DNA from: Vitreimonas flagellata
Lineage (GTDB): Bacteria > Pseudomonadota > Alphaproteobacteria > Caulobacterales > Aquidulcibacteraceae
Length of the DNA stretch: 64,000 nt
Direction: 5' to 3'
Assembly (NCBI RefSeq): GCF_004634425.1
Contig: NZ_SBJL01000003.1
Span: 1-64,000, forward strand
The position numbers and the translations under genes were made by a program. Position 1 is the stretch's first letter. Every line of letters begins with the position of its first letter. The notes beneath the pieces are model-generated. The model saw only the letters and a program-made list of their open reading frames with translations. It was not told the DNA's origin and did not search any database. Below, piece by piece: positions 17,155 through 25,586 of this stretch.

Positions 17155-18864
17155 TTACTTGGCCTCACGAACTTGGGCTGGCGGTGGATTGGGAATAGTC
17201 ACCGCGCCTTGCGACGCGGATGAAACGAGAGCGGCGTATTTGGCGAACACGCCATGCGACGCCGGACGCGCCGGTGGTTCGAACTTGCGGCCCGAGAGAT
17301 CGGTTTTCACGTCGATCGTGCGGCCCGGCACGTCGATGCGGATCGTGTCGCCCTCGCGCACCAGCGCGACTGGCCCGCCAACGGCAGCCTCTGGCGAAAC
17401 GTGACCTGCAACGAAGCCGTATGAGGCTCCGGAGAAGCGGCCATCCGTGATCAGAGCAACATCTTTGTAACCACGGCCCTTCAGCGCCGCGGTCACTTGC
17501 AGCATTTCGCGCATGCCCGGCCCGCCCTTGGGGCCTTCGTAGCGAATGATCAGGACGTCGCCTTCGTTGATCTTGCCGTTCTGGACGGCGTCGAACGCGG
17601 CTTCTTCGCTGTCGAACACGCGGGCAGGGCCTTCGAAGCTCTCGATCTCGTGGCCGGCCAATTTGATCACCGCACCCTCGGGCGCGAGATTGCCGTAAAG
17701 CACCGCATATGAGCCGCGCGCCATCGCCGGGCGCGTGAAGTCGGTGATGACTTCCTGGCCCTTCGGTTCAACCGCTTCGTTCGCTTCTTCAAACAGCGCA
17801 CGGCCCGAGACCGTCGGCGCGTCCACGATCTTGCCAGCTTCCGCCAAACGCTTCGTCACCAAGCGCGTGCCGCCGGCGAAGAACAAATGCGACGCGAGGA
17901 AACGCCCGCCCGGCTTCAGATCACAGATCACCGGCGTACGTGCGCAAGCGGCGTGGCAATCCTCGATGCCGAAATCCACGCCGGCTTCCGCCGCGATCGC
18001 CGTCAAATGCATCACCGCATTGGTCGAACCACCGCTGGCCGAGACGGCGACTGCCGCATTGATTAACGACTCGCGCGTAATGAATTGGCGCGCGTTCAAG
18101 CCTTTGATCGTCAGCTCGACCGCCAAACGCCCGCAGCGTTCAGCTTCGTCTTTCTTGCTCGGATGCACCGCCGGCACGTCATTCGCGCCCATCGGCGAGA
18201 TGCCCATCACCGAAAGCGCCATCGCCATCGTGTTCGCGGTGAATTGGCCGCCACACGCGCCGGCGCCTGGGCAAGCCGCGCTCTCAACCGCTTTCAAGCC
18301 TTCATCGTCAAGCGTGCCGGCGCCATGCGCGCCGATCGCTTCGAACACTTCTTGAATCGAAATTTCTTTGCCGGCGACGACACCCGGCATGATCGTGCCG
18401 CCGTAGAGCACGAGCCCAGGGATATCCATACGCGCCAGCGCCATCGCCGCCGCAGGAATGGTCTTATCACACCCAACGATGCAGACGACGCCATCGAGCT
18501 GGTGGCCTTCCACCGCTAGCTCAATCGAATCCGCCACGATCTCGCGCGAGATCAAAGACGCCTTCATGCCCGGCGTCCCCATCGAGATGCCGTCCGTCAC
18601 CATGATCGTGTTGAAATCGATTGGCGCGCCGCCAGCCTCGCGCACGCCATTGCGCACGTGATCGGCCACGCCCTGCAAATGCATGTTGCACGGCGTCACC
18701 GACGACCACGTGTTCACGATGGCGATCATCGGCTTTTTGAAATCGGCGTCGCCCATGCCGGCCGCGCGCAGATAGGATCGCGCGGCCGCGCGATTGCCGC
18801 CTTGGGTCACGACCGCGCTGCGGCGGTTGGCTGAGCCTGGAGAGGGGGGAGATGTGTCGGTCAT
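17155..18864 (-). CDS. ilvD: Dihydroxy-acid dehydratase
   Basis: IlvD dehydrates 2,3-dihydroxy acids to 2-oxo acids, the shared penultimate step of valine and isoleucine synthesis, using an Fe-S cluster. The 569-residue protein shows the cluster/metal motifs VGCDKTIPAAAMAL and CPGAGACGGQFTANTM, and ends with GRFSGASYGFVAGHVSPEAA. It is the first structural gene of the superoperon. A terminator hairpin and a leader peptide rich in branched-chain residues lie in its 5' region, indicating transcription attenuation. Confidence 0.97.
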   Translation of the reverse strand: MTDTSPPSPGSANRRSAVVTQGGNRAAARSYLRAAGMGDADFKKPMIAIVNTWSSVTPCNMHLQGVADHVRNGVREAGGAPIDFNTIMVTDGISMGTPGMKASLISREIVADSIELAVEGHQLDGVVCIVGCDKTIPAAAMALARMDIPGLVLYGGTIMPGVVAGKEISIQEVFEAIGAHGAGTLDDEGLKAVESAACPGAGACGGQFTANTMAMALSVMGISPMGANDVPAVHPSKKDEAERCGRLAVELTIKGLNARQFITRESLINAAVAVSASGGSTNAVMHLTAIAAEAGVDFGIEDCHAACARTPVICDLKPGGRFLASHLFFAGGTRLVTKRLAEAGKIVDAPTVSGRALFEEANEAVEPKGQEVITDFTRPAMARGSYAVLYGNLAPEGAVIKLAGHEIESFEGPARVFDSEEAAFDAVQNGKINEGDVLIIRYEGPKGGPGMREMLQVTAALKGRGYKDVALITDGRFSGASYGFVAGHVSPEAAVGGPVALVREGDTIRIDVPGRTIDVKTDLSGRKFEPPARPASHGVFAKYAALVSSASQGAVTIPNPPPAQVREAK

Positions 18865-18896
18865 CTGGTCCGTTTAGACCCAGGCGCGCCGGCAAC

Positions 18897-18924
18897 AAAA
18901 AACCCGCTTCCATCCGGAGCGGGT
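18897..18924 (-). terminator. Intrinsic terminator of the ilvD leader (attenuator)
   Basis: On the minus strand ACCCGCT (18918-18924) pairs perfectly with AGCGGGT (18902-18908) across a 9-nt loop. Six T residues follow (A-run at 18897-18902). It lies between the leader peptide stop (18952) and the ilvD start (18864), where it can only act on transcripts heading into the ilv genes. A second small hairpin, CCTGA/TCAGG, spans about 18940-18956 over the leader stop and could be the pause or antiterminator element. The antiterminator pairing was not worked out fully. Confidence 0.85.
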
Positions 18925-18951
18925 GTTGCTGGAAGGCCTGAGGGGGTTCTT

Positions 18952-19047
18952 TCAGGTCAAGTTCAGCAACATCGCTCCGGCCCGTACGACAAGTACGACG
19001 CTAAGCAGAATAAGCGAGCTGAGGGCTACGATTGCGTGCTGGTCCAT
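18952..19047 (-). CDS. ilv leader peptide (branched-chain attenuator peptide)
   Basis: This is a 31-residue reading frame just upstream of the attenuator hairpin. Fifteen of 31 residues are Leu, Val or Ile, clustered as LSSLILLSVVLVV and then MLLNLT near the end. This is the signature of a ribosome-stalling leader peptide: low charged Leu/Val/Ile tRNA would stall translation and prevent the terminator. The ATG at 19047 has a weak ribosome site. The frame stays open to 19254, but the upstream part is not Leu/Val-rich, so I take the shorter peptide. It ends 87 bp before the ilvD start. Confidence 0.8.
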   Translation of the reverse strand: MDQHAIVALSSLILLSVVLVVRAGAMLLNLT

Positions 19048-19273
19048 GACGGCTGTCGCCGACTTGGAACGCCCCTGATTGGGATCTGCCGCTCGCAATT
19101 TTTTGCTCCTCAGGAGCTTGTTTACCTCAAAGGTAGGGCGCGGACAAGGCGTCTGGTGCTCGTTTGAGGCATATACGTGCTTTCGTCGCATGACGTAAGG
19201 TAATATAGGCGCGGGCCGTGGACGAACGCCTAAGGTTGCGCGAGTTTGAGCCAAAATCAGGGGAGGCAGCGCT

Positions 19274-19924
19274 TTGACGCTCGCGTTTGACTATTATTTC
19301 TCGTTCCGCAGCCCGTATTCCTACCTGGCCGCGCCGCAAGTCGAGGAAATTGCACGCAAATATGACGTGGCGCCGCGTATGCGCATCGTTCTGCCGATCG
19401 CGGTGCGCATTCCAGGCTTCTTCAAACAAGTGAACCCGCTCTGGCCGCCTTATCTGCTGCGCGACACGTTCCGCATCTCTCAGATGCACAACATCCCGTA
19501 CCGCTGGCCGCGCCCAGACCCGATCGTCATGGACATGGGCACGCGCGAGGTCGCGCCCGATCAGCCCTACATTTATCGCGTCAGTCGCCTCGGCGCGTAC
19601 GCTCAGCGCAAAGGCGCGGGGCTCGCCTTCGCGCGCGCTGCGTCGCACGCGATCTGGTCCGGCGAGATCGACAATTGGCACGAGGGCGATCACCTCGCCA
19701 ACGCGCTTAGCAAAGCTGGCCTCGATCCCGCCGATTCCGAACGCGCGCTCGTCGAAGAAATGGATTCACTCGATGCCGAGATCGCGCAGAACGAAGCCGA
19801 TCAGCGCAGCGCCGGCCATTGGGGCGTGCCGCTCTTCGTGTTCAACGACGAACCCTTCTTCGGCCAAGACCGCCTCGATCATCTGATCTGGCGCATGCAG
19901 CAAAACGGACTGACTGAACGCTAA
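19274..19924 (+). CDS. DsbA-fold 2-hydroxychromene-2-carboxylate isomerase-like protein
   Basis: The 216-residue protein has the kappa-GST/HCCA isomerase layout: FDYYFSFRSPYSYLAAPQVE at the N-terminus (Ser in the SPYSY active-site loop instead of the CxxC of DsbA), and GVPLFVFNDEPFFGQDRLDHL at the C-terminus. HCCA isomerases use glutathione in naphthalene breakdown, but most genomic homologues have no known substrate. The TTG start at 19274 is supported by GGGGAGG (19259-19265). The stop overlaps the TetR gene by one base (TAATG), so the two form an operon next to the phenylacetate cluster. It is divergent from the ilv leader. Confidence 0.82.
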   Translation: MTLAFDYYFSFRSPYSYLAAPQVEEIARKYDVAPRMRIVLPIAVRIPGFFKQVNPLWPPYLLRDTFRISQMHNIPYRWPRPDPIVMDMGTREVAPDQPYIYRVSRLGAYAQRKGAGLAFARAASHAIWSGEIDNWHEGDHLANALSKAGLDPADSERALVEEMDSLDAEIAQNEADQRSAGHWGVPLFVFNDEPFFGQDRLDHLIWRMQQNGLTER

Positions 19925-20523
19925 TGGCTCGCACGCAAGCCCCCGAATATGACGAACGCAAACTCGCGATCGTGGAGACGGCCGCCGCACTCTTCGCGCG
20001 CGATGGCTTCAACGGCGCCTCCGTCGCCGACATCGCCAAGCGCGGCAAAATCTCAAAGTCGCTGATCTATCACTACTACACCTCGAAAGAAGACATCCTC
20101 TACGACGTGATGATCAGCCACGTGCGCGAGCTCGAAGCCGCCGCCGAGGAAATCGCCAGCGACGAAACCTCGGCGGAGACCAAGCTCCGCGATCTCACGC
20201 ATCGCTTCATGGCGCTCTATGTCGGCGCCGCCGATCGTCACAAAGTGCTGCTCAACGATTTGGACAATGTGCCTAAATCGAAGCGCGCCGAGATCGTCTC
20301 AGTGCAACGCGGCCTAATCGAAACCGTGCGCCAAATGCTGTTGGAGATCGAACCCGCGCTTTCAAAAAAACCGGGCGCAGCCTTCGCCGCCGCCATGCTC
20401 TATTTCGGCGCCATCAATTGGACCCACACCTGGTTCAACCCCGAAGGTGCGGTCACCGCGGACACGATGGCGGAAATGGCGGTGGATTTAACTTTGGGCG
20501 GTTTGGCGAAGGCTGCGGGTTAG
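19924..20523 (+). CDS. TetR-family regulator, possible phenylacetate (PaaR-like) repressor
   Basis: The 199-residue protein has a typical TetR N-terminal HTH (IVETAAALFARDGFNGASVA, then DIAKRGKISKSLIYHYYTSKEDIL). A helical ligand-binding domain follows, with NDLDNVPKSKRAEIVSVQRG. Many phenylacetate clusters carry such a regulator, which releases DNA when phenylacetyl-CoA is present. A palindrome TGACCAATCGGTCA lies between paaA and paaG at 24713-24726 and is a plausible target. The link is inference from neighbourhood. It is translationally coupled to the upstream isomerase-like gene. Confidence 0.82.
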   Translation: MARTQAPEYDERKLAIVETAAALFARDGFNGASVADIAKRGKISKSLIYHYYTSKEDILYDVMISHVRELEAAAEEIASDETSAETKLRDLTHRFMALYVGAADRHKVLLNDLDNVPKSKRAEIVSVQRGLIETVRQMLLEIEPALSKKPGAAFAAAMLYFGAINWTHTWFNPEGAVTADTMAEMAVDLTLGGLAKAAG

Positions 20524-20527
20524 CGCG

Positions 20528-20920
20528 TTGCTCCCCGATCACCTTCGATCGTTGCCTTTTCTTGTCCATACCAACCGAGAGCTCGGTTTGATGCTGAACG
20601 GACAGAAGCCGCTCGCCAAGTTTGTCGGTGGCGAGGGACGCTTCCCCGAACTGGTGCTTTGTTACATCAGGATGTTCGATCGGCACGTCGCCGCTGGTCG
20701 GTTTGTGCGTCGCGATGAAATCATCCAAAGCCCGCGCGGGCCTATCCATTACATCTACTTTGCGTTGCCCGACGAAGGATGGCGCATCCAAGCCATGATC
20801 GATCTCATGGCTCGTCCTGGTCCTTGGGCGCGCGAAAAGGAGGGGGAGGAGGGCTCGGTGCTGGGCTACACCGACGAGCAGAATGATCTTTGGCTCAGTC
20901 TGCGCTATCCGATCGGCTAG
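20528..20920 (+). CDS. Hypothetical protein, 130 residues
   Basis: The frame runs from a TTG at 20528 to 20920, filling the gap between the TetR gene and the end of paaE, with continuous coding-like composition. An ATG at 20591 after GAGAGCTCGG is an alternative start giving a shorter protein beginning MLNGQKPLAKF. The protein is soluble with no signal peptide, has a mixed alpha/beta pattern (PIHYIYFALPDEGWRIQAMI) and ends LWLSLRYPIG. I recognise no family. It is co-directional with, and only 4 bp from, the TetR gene. Confidence 0.6.
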   Translation: MLPDHLRSLPFLVHTNRELGLMLNGQKPLAKFVGGEGRFPELVLCYIRMFDRHVAAGRFVRRDEIIQSPRGPIHYIYFALPDEGWRIQAMIDLMARPGPWAREKEGEEGSVLGYTDEQNDLWLSLRYPIG

Positions 20921-20925
20921 GCGCG

Positions 20926-22002
20926 CTAAACGTCGTACGTCAGCACGACACCTTCGCTCACCGGCGTTGCTTGGCACGTCAGCACGTAGCCGTCGGCGAT
21001 CTCTTGCTCTGAGAGCCCGTAATTCACTTTCATACTGACTTCGCCAGCCGTCACTTTCGCGCGGCACGTGGCGCAGACGCCGCCTTTGCAAGCAAACGGC
21101 GCCGGCAAACCAGCGGCGCGCACATTGTCCAGAATCGAATGCTGCGCCGGATCGAAGCTCACGTTCACGCGCCGGCCATTGAGCGTCACGCTCATTTTCA
21201 GGCCCGCCGCCTGCTGCTCCAGCGCCCGCGCCGCCGCCGCTTGCGCCTCCGACATCGGCCCGGTGGTGAAGCGCTCGATCAGAATGCGCGTCTTCTCGAT
21301 CTTCTGCGCGACCAAAGCCTCTTCAACCGCGTCCATCATGGGCCCAGGCCCGCAGATGAAAAACGCATCCACATGCGCGGGCTTCACTAAAGTCGCCAGC
21401 AGCTCATCGACCTTGGCGCGATCGAGCCGGCCGTTGAACAAGTCGATCTCTTCTTCCTCGTCTTCGAGGAAATGAAACACCGAAAGCCGGTCGAGATAGC
21501 GATCCTTCAGGTCGGCAATCTCCTCCAGAAACATCACGCCGATCGAATTGCGATTGCCGTAGAAGAGGGTGAAGCGCGAATGCGGCTCCGTCGCCAAAGC
21601 TGTCTTCATCAGCGACAGAACCGGCGTAATCCCCGAGCCGCCGGCAAAGCCCACATATTCACGCCGCGCGTCCGCATCGAAGCTCCAGCAGAACGAGCCA
21701 TGCGGCGCCATCACGTCGAGCTCGTCGCCGGCCTTCAGCTCGTCATTCACCCAAGACGAAAACACGCCGCCCGCGATCTTCTTCACGCCGATCTTCAGCA
21801 CCCCTTCTAAGGGCGAAACGCAGACGGAATAATTCCGCCGCACCTCTTCGCCGCCAATCTCGCGCCGAAACGTCAGATGCTGCCCCGCGCGAAACGCAAA
21901 CGTCTCACGCAGCGCATCGCTTAGCTCAAACCGAACCGAAACCGCATCCGGCGTCTCGCGCTTCACCTCAGCAACGCGCAAGCGATGAAATTCGTGACTC
22001 AT
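20926..22002 (-). CDS. paaE: Phenylacetyl-CoA epoxidase reductase subunit PaaE
   Basis: PaaE passes electrons from NADPH to the PaaA diiron site. The 358-residue protein has an N-terminal ferredoxin-NADP reductase module, with the FAD motif RRNYSVC (about residues 55-61) and GGSGITPVLSLMKTAL for nucleotide binding. A C-terminal plant-type [2Fe-2S] domain (CKGGVCATC followed by a distal Cys in VLTCQAT) completes it. It is separated from paaD by 138 bp that contain a palindromic repeat element. It is the most downstream gene of the paaABCDE block and may have reduced or separately controlled expression. Confidence 0.95.
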   Translation of the reverse strand: MSHEFHRLRVAEVKRETPDAVSVRFELSDALRETFAFRAGQHLTFRREIGGEEVRRNYSVCVSPLEGVLKIGVKKIAGGVFSSWVNDELKAGDELDVMAPHGSFCWSFDADARREYVGFAGGSGITPVLSLMKTALATEPHSRFTLFYGNRNSIGVMFLEEIADLKDRYLDRLSVFHFLEDEEEEIDLFNGRLDRAKVDELLATLVKPAHVDAFFICGPGPMMDAVEEALVAQKIEKTRILIERFTTGPMSEAQAAAARALEQQAAGLKMSVTLNGRRVNVSFDPAQHSILDNVRAAGLPAPFACKGGVCATCRAKVTAGEVSMKVNYGLSEQEIADGYVLTCQATPVSEGVVLTYDV

Positions 22003-22010
22003 AACCTTAT

Positions 22011-22129
22011 CCTCCCCCGTTCACGGGGGAGGTGGCGAGCAAAGCGAGCCGGAGGGGGTAAGTCCGGCAGCCGCGCGCACTGGCCCCCTCAGTCAGCTTC
22101 GCTGACAGCTCCCCCGTAAACGGGGGAGC
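22011..22129. repeat. Intergenic palindromic repeat between paaD and paaE
   Basis: Two near-identical 22-bp hairpins with CTCCCCCG...CGGGGGAG arms lie at 22011-22032 and 22108-22129, with further inverted segments between (GGAGGGGG/CCCCCTC, CAGCTTCGCTG). Such GC-rich elements with mutually complementary ends are dispersed in many alphaproteobacterial genomes (general knowledge). Only one full copy is visible in this window. In the mRNA it would form a long hairpin between two coupled paa genes. Confidence 0.75.
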
Positions 22130-22140
22130 ATGGAAAACAC

Positions 22141-22629
22141 TCAGTGACATTTGAATCGATCAAACGGCTCCGCGCACGCCTTGCAGCGCCAAAGCGCTTT
22201 GCACGGCGTTGAGCCAAATCGCGAAACTTCTTCCGTCTGCATCGAACCGCAGCGCGGACATTCCGCCGCCTGCGCATTTTTCAATGCGGATGCGCCAGCG
22301 CCCTTCGGCGGCGGCGCAATGCCATAAGCGCGCAATTTGTCACGGCCCACATCGGAAATCCAATCGGTGGACCACGGCGGCGAAAGCGTCGTCTCGATCG
22401 CCACATCGCCAAATCCCTGCGCATCGAGCGCCGCGCGAATGCTCTGCTCAATCGCATGCGTCGCCGGGCAGCCGGTATAAGTCGGCGTAATCACCACGCG
22501 ATCCGCGCGTACATCCCGCACGATTCCAAGCTCAACAATTGAGATAGCCGGAATTTCCGGGTCCGGCACATCTGCCAGAACCGCGCGGATGCGATCGGTA
22601 TGGGTGATGGCGCGCACGGCGCTCACCAC
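22141..22629 (-). CDS. paaD: Phenylacetate degradation protein PaaD (MIP18-like)
   Basis: The 162-residue protein has an N-terminal DUF59/MIP18-type domain (VLADVPDPEIPAISIVELG, TPTYTGCPATHAIEQ) and a C-terminal zinc-ribbon-like Cys cluster (CPRCG...CKALWRCKAC). PaaD is thought to mature the iron or Fe-S centres of the phenylacetyl-CoA epoxidase. The start overlaps the paaC stop by 7 bp. The last codon is His after KC, leaving CH at the very C-terminus as in other PaaD proteins. Confidence 0.93.
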   Translation of the reverse strand: MVSAVRAITHTDRIRAVLADVPDPEIPAISIVELGIVRDVRADRVVITPTYTGCPATHAIEQSIRAALDAQGFGDVAIETTLSPPWSTDWISDVGRDKLRAYGIAPPPKGAGASALKNAQAAECPRCGSMQTEEVSRFGSTPCKALWRCKACAEPFDRFKCH

Positions 22630-23384
22630 GTCGCCCCTGGATAAGCGCGTTGCAGAAACTGCATCTCGCTCAGCAAATGCCCCAGATGCTCCGAATGCCG
22701 CCCGACGCGCCCGCCAAGCACGGGCCGCCGCGCCGCCGGCCGCGCTAAAGTTGCGTCAGCCAGAATTGCATCAACGCGCGTATCCCAATCCGCGCGCAGC
22801 GCCGCCTTATCTACGCCAGCGCCAGCCGCGATCGCGGCCGCATCGACGTCGTCCATCACGAACAGCTCGTCCGCGAAGCGCCACATCCAATCGAGGCCGG
22901 TGGTCATGCGCGCCTTGCTCTCGTCCGTGCCGTCGCCTAGACGCACGACCCAATCGCTCGCCAAAGTTGCGTGATACTTCACTTCCTTCAGCGCCTTCGC
23001 CGCGATGGCGGCAAAGCGCTCGTCCTCTACTTGCGCCATCTGCTCGAACAGCAGCGCCTGATAGTGCGAAAACAGAAATTGCCGCGCGATCGTCTGCGCG
23101 AAATCGCCATTCGGCTGTTCGACCAGCAGGCAATTGGAAAAATCCATCACGTCGCGATGAAAGGCGAGCTTATCCGCTTCGCGCCCAGCGCCCTCGATGG
23201 CGCCGGCAAGGCCCAAGAAATGCGTTGCCTGCCCAATCAAATCGAGCGCCACGTTCGAGAGCGAGAGATCAACTTCAAGCGCCGGCGCATGGCCGCACCA
23301 TTCGCCCAAGCGTTGGCCGAGGATCAATGAATCATCGCCAAGCCGCGCCGCATAGGCCGCGAGAGGAGGGAGCGCGTTCTCCAT
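22623..23384 (-). CDS. paaC: Phenylacetyl-CoA epoxidase structural subunit PaaC
   Basis: PaaC is the catalytically inert ferritin-like partner of PaaA in the multicomponent monooxygenase that epoxidises phenylacetyl-CoA. The 253-residue helical protein has typical segments: GDDSLILGQRLGEWCGHAP, ALDLIGQATHFLGLAG, KEVKYHATLASDWVVRLGDG and GRHSEHLGHLLSEMQ. The first base of its start codon is also the last base of the paaB stop (23384). All paa subunit genes here overlap or nearly touch. Confidence 0.95.
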   Translation of the reverse strand: MENALPPLAAYAARLGDDSLILGQRLGEWCGHAPALEVDLSLSNVALDLIGQATHFLGLAGAIEGAGREADKLAFHRDVMDFSNCLLVEQPNGDFAQTIARQFLFSHYQALLFEQMAQVEDERFAAIAAKALKEVKYHATLASDWVVRLGDGTDESKARMTTGLDWMWRFADELFVMDDVDAAAIAAGAGVDKAALRADWDTRVDAILADATLARPAARRPVLGGRVGRHSEHLGHLLSEMQFLQRAYPGATW

Positions 23385-23677
23385 CAGATGTGCGTGATGC
23401 CGTCAGGGATTTTATAGAAGGTCGGGTGGCGATAGACTTTGTCTTCCGCCGGCGCGAACAAAGCCGCCGCATCGCCCGGATCGGAAGCGACGATCTGCGC
23501 CGACGGCAACACCCACAAGCTCACGCCCTCCATGCGCCGCGTGTACGTATCACGCGCATGCTCAAGCGCCATCTTGCCGTCCGCCGCGTGTACGCTGCCG
23601 ACATGGCGATGGCTCAAGCCACCCTTGCCGCGCACGAACACTTCCCACAGCGGCCATTCCTTGCTCGGATCGCTCAT
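23384..23677 (-). CDS. paaB: Phenylacetyl-CoA epoxidase subunit PaaB
   Basis: The small 97-residue subunit stabilises the PaaA-PaaC complex. Recognisable parts are WPLWEVFVRGKGGLSHRHVG, the HARDTYTRRMEGVSLWVL stretch and VYRHPTFYKIPDG. The start is put at ATG 23677 because MSDPSKEWPLWEVF matches other PaaB N-termini. The open frame to 23755 reads antiphase paaA sequence. It starts 4 bp after the paaA stop. Confidence 0.95.
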   Translation of the reverse strand: MSDPSKEWPLWEVFVRGKGGLSHRHVGSVHAADGKMALEHARDTYTRRMEGVSLWVLPSAQIVASDPGDAAALFAPAEDKVYRHPTFYKIPDGITHI

Positions 23678-23681
23678 CGTC

Positions 23682-24677
23682 TCACTCCGCCGCAATTTTC
23701 GCGATCGCACGCTTTTCCGCATGCGCGCGCGCCGCTTCGCGCACCCAGGCGCCATCTTCCCAAGCTTTCACGCGCGCTTGATTTCGTTCTTTGGCAACTG
23801 GGCCTTCACCGCGCACGACGGCGTAGAATTCTTCCCAGTCGACGTCGCCGAAATCATAGGCGCCGCGCGCTTCGTTCCATTTGAGCGCCGGATCAGGTAC
23901 GCGCAGACCGATCGCTTCGGCCTGCGGCACAGTGATGTCCACGAACTTCTGGCGAAGCTCATCATTCGTATCGCGCTTGATGCGCCAGCGCATGCTTTGC
24001 TCGGTGTTCGGACTCTTATCGTCCGGCGGGCCGAACATCATCAGCGACGGCCACCACCAACGATTCAGCGCATCTTGCGCCATCCGCTTTTGCTCGGGCG
24101 TGCCAGCCGCCAGCTGCATCATGCACTCATAGCCTTGGCGCTGGTGGAAGCTCTCTTCTTTGCAGATACGCACCATCGCGCGCGCGTACGGGCCGTACGA
24201 TGTCCGCTGCAACGGCACTTGGTTCATGATCGCCGCGCCATCGACCAGCCAACCAATCGCGCCAATGTCGGCCCAGGTCAGTGTCGGATAATTGAAGATG
24301 GTGGAGTACTTGGCTTTGCCGCTGAGCAGCGCTTCCGTCATCTCGTCGCGCGAGACGCCCAAAGTCTCCGCAGCGCAATAGAGATAGAGCCCGTGGCCGG
24401 CTTCATCCTGCACCTTCGCGAGCAGAATCGCCTTGCGGCGCAAATTCGGTGCGCGCGTGATCCAATTGCCTTCGGGCAGCATGCCGACAATCTCGGAATG
24501 CGCGTGCTGCGAAATCTGACGGATCAGCGTCTTGCGATACGCCTCCGGCATCCAATCCTTGGGCTCGATGAATTCATCGGCGGCCACGCGCGCTTCGAAC
24601 GCCGCGAGCTTGGTTGGCTCTTCCGTAACAGCGGTTTCGGGCTTGCTTTTCTTGCCGCTCAGATCGGTCGTGTACAT
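23682..24677 (-). CDS. paaA: Phenylacetyl-CoA epoxidase catalytic subunit PaaA
   Basis: PaaA is the diiron subunit that epoxidises the aromatic ring of phenylacetyl-CoA. The 331-residue protein has the ferritin-like iron ligands in [17 protein letters not shown] (E..H) and [18 protein letters not shown] (E..H). PKDW-type and [20 protein letters not shown] segments are typical. It is first in the paaABCDE operon. A palindromic operator at 24713-24726 lies just upstream, between it and divergent paaG. Confidence 0.97.
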   Translation of the reverse strand: MYTTDLSGKKSKPETAVTEEPTKLAAFEARVAADEFIEPKDWMPEAYRKTLIRQISQHAHSEIVGMLPEGNWITRAPNLRRKAILLAKVQDEAGHGLYLYCAAETLGVSRDEMTEALLSGKAKYSTIFNYPTLTWADIGAIGWLVDGAAIMNQVPLQRTSYGPYARAMVRICKEESFHQRQGYECMMQLAAGTPEQKRMAQDALNRWWWPSLMMFGPPDDKSPNTEQSMRWRIKRDTNDELRQKFVDITVPQAEAIGLRVPDPALKWNEARGAYDFGDVDWEEFYAVVRGEGPVAKERNQARVKAWEDGAWVREAARAHAEKRAIAKIAAE

Positions 24678-24712
24678 CGGCCAGTCTCCAATCCGAGCAC
24701 TCTAGCAATAAC

Positions 24713-24726
24713 TGACCAATCGGTCA
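24713..24726. promoter_or_regulatory. TGACC-N4-GGTCA operator in the paaA/paaG divergent region
   Basis: TGACCAATCGGTCA is an inverted repeat with 5-bp perfect arms, in the 118-bp divergent promoter region, 36 bp from the paaA start. TetR-family regulators commonly bind such sites. The TetR gene at 19924 is the nearest candidate. Position and symmetry suggest joint repression of both arms of the phenylacetate cluster. No experimental consensus was available to compare. Confidence 0.55.
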
Positions 24727-24795
24727 ATCAATCTTGACCGCCCAAAACTTCTGTTTTACGCCAGGGGGAACGACGAGCTTTGGAGGAAGCGCGCG

Positions 24796-25584
24796 ATGCC
24801 CTACGAGACAATTCTTCTCGACATTTCCGACAACATCGCGCGGCTCACGCTCAACCGCCCGGATCGGCTCAATTCTTTCACCGTGCAGATGCACGACGAA
24901 GTGCGGCACGCCTTCAACGAGATCACGAAAGCGCACGCGCGTGTCGTTGTGCTGACGGGCGCTGGGCGCGGTTTCTGCGCGGGGCAGGATCTATCCGATC
25001 GCGCGGTGGCGCCGACGGAAGACGGCGTCGATCTCGGTGAGTCGCTCGAGGTGCGGTACAATCCGCTGGTCAAACGCATCGCCCATCTCGAAGTGCCTGT
25101 GATCTGCGCCGTGAACGGCGTCGCCGCGGGTGCGGGCGCCAATATCGCGCTCGCTTGCGATATCGTGCTCGCTGCGCGCAGCGCCAAGTTCATTCAGAGC
25201 TTCGCCAATATCGGATTGATCCCGGATTCCGGCGGCACGTGGACGCTGCCGCGCACGGTCGGTCTCACGCGCGCACTTGGCATGGCGTTGACCGGCGAGC
25301 CGGTGACAGCCGAACGCGCCGAAAACTGGGGCATGATCTGGAAATGCGTCGACGACGATAAACTCGCCGACGAAACCAATGCACTCGCCACGAAATTCGC
25401 CTCGGCGCCAACCAAGGGCCTCGCCTGCACCAAGAAATTGATCCGCGAAAGTGCGTTGCACGCCTTCGATCAACAATTGCTGATCGAGCGCGACACGCAA
25501 CGCCGCCTCGGCCACACGCACGATTATCGAGAAGGCGTCGCGGCGTTCTTAGAGAAGCGCCAGCCCAACTTCACCGGACACTGA
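24796..25584 (+). CDS. paaG: 1,2-epoxyphenylacetyl-CoA isomerase PaaG (enoyl-CoA hydratase family)
   Basis: PaaG converts ring-1,2-epoxyphenylacetyl-CoA to the oxepin-CoA. The 262-residue protein, the usual PaaG length, is a crotonase with the oxyanion-hole motifs GRGFCAGQDLSDR and GVAAGAGANIALACD. IPDSGGTWTLPR follows, and the Asp there is the catalytic position typical of PaaG. The start has a strong GGAGGAAG ribosome site. It is followed after 2 bp by paaZ. Confidence 0.92.
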   Translation: MPYETILLDISDNIARLTLNRPDRLNSFTVQMHDEVRHAFNEITKAHARVVVLTGAGRGFCAGQDLSDRAVAPTEDGVDLGESLEVRYNPLVKRIAHLEVPVICAVNGVAAGAGANIALACDIVLAARSAKFIQSFANIGLIPDSGGTWTLPRTVGLTRALGMALTGEPVTAERAENWGMIWKCVDDDKLADETNALATKFASAPTKGLACTKKLIRESALHAFDQQLLIERDTQRRLGHTHDYREGVAAFLEKRQPNFTGH

Positions 25585-25586
25585 AT

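Noticed and set aside
18952-19254. 100-codon reading of the ilv leader frame as a normal gene
   Set aside because: Only the last 31 residues are Leu/Val/Ile-rich and end before a terminator. The upstream half has no such signal, so the short leader peptide is the better reading.
22589-23884. 431-codon open frame opposite paaC/paaB
   Set aside because: Overlaps three genes that fit the paa operon; translation is Arg/Ala-rich and without domains.
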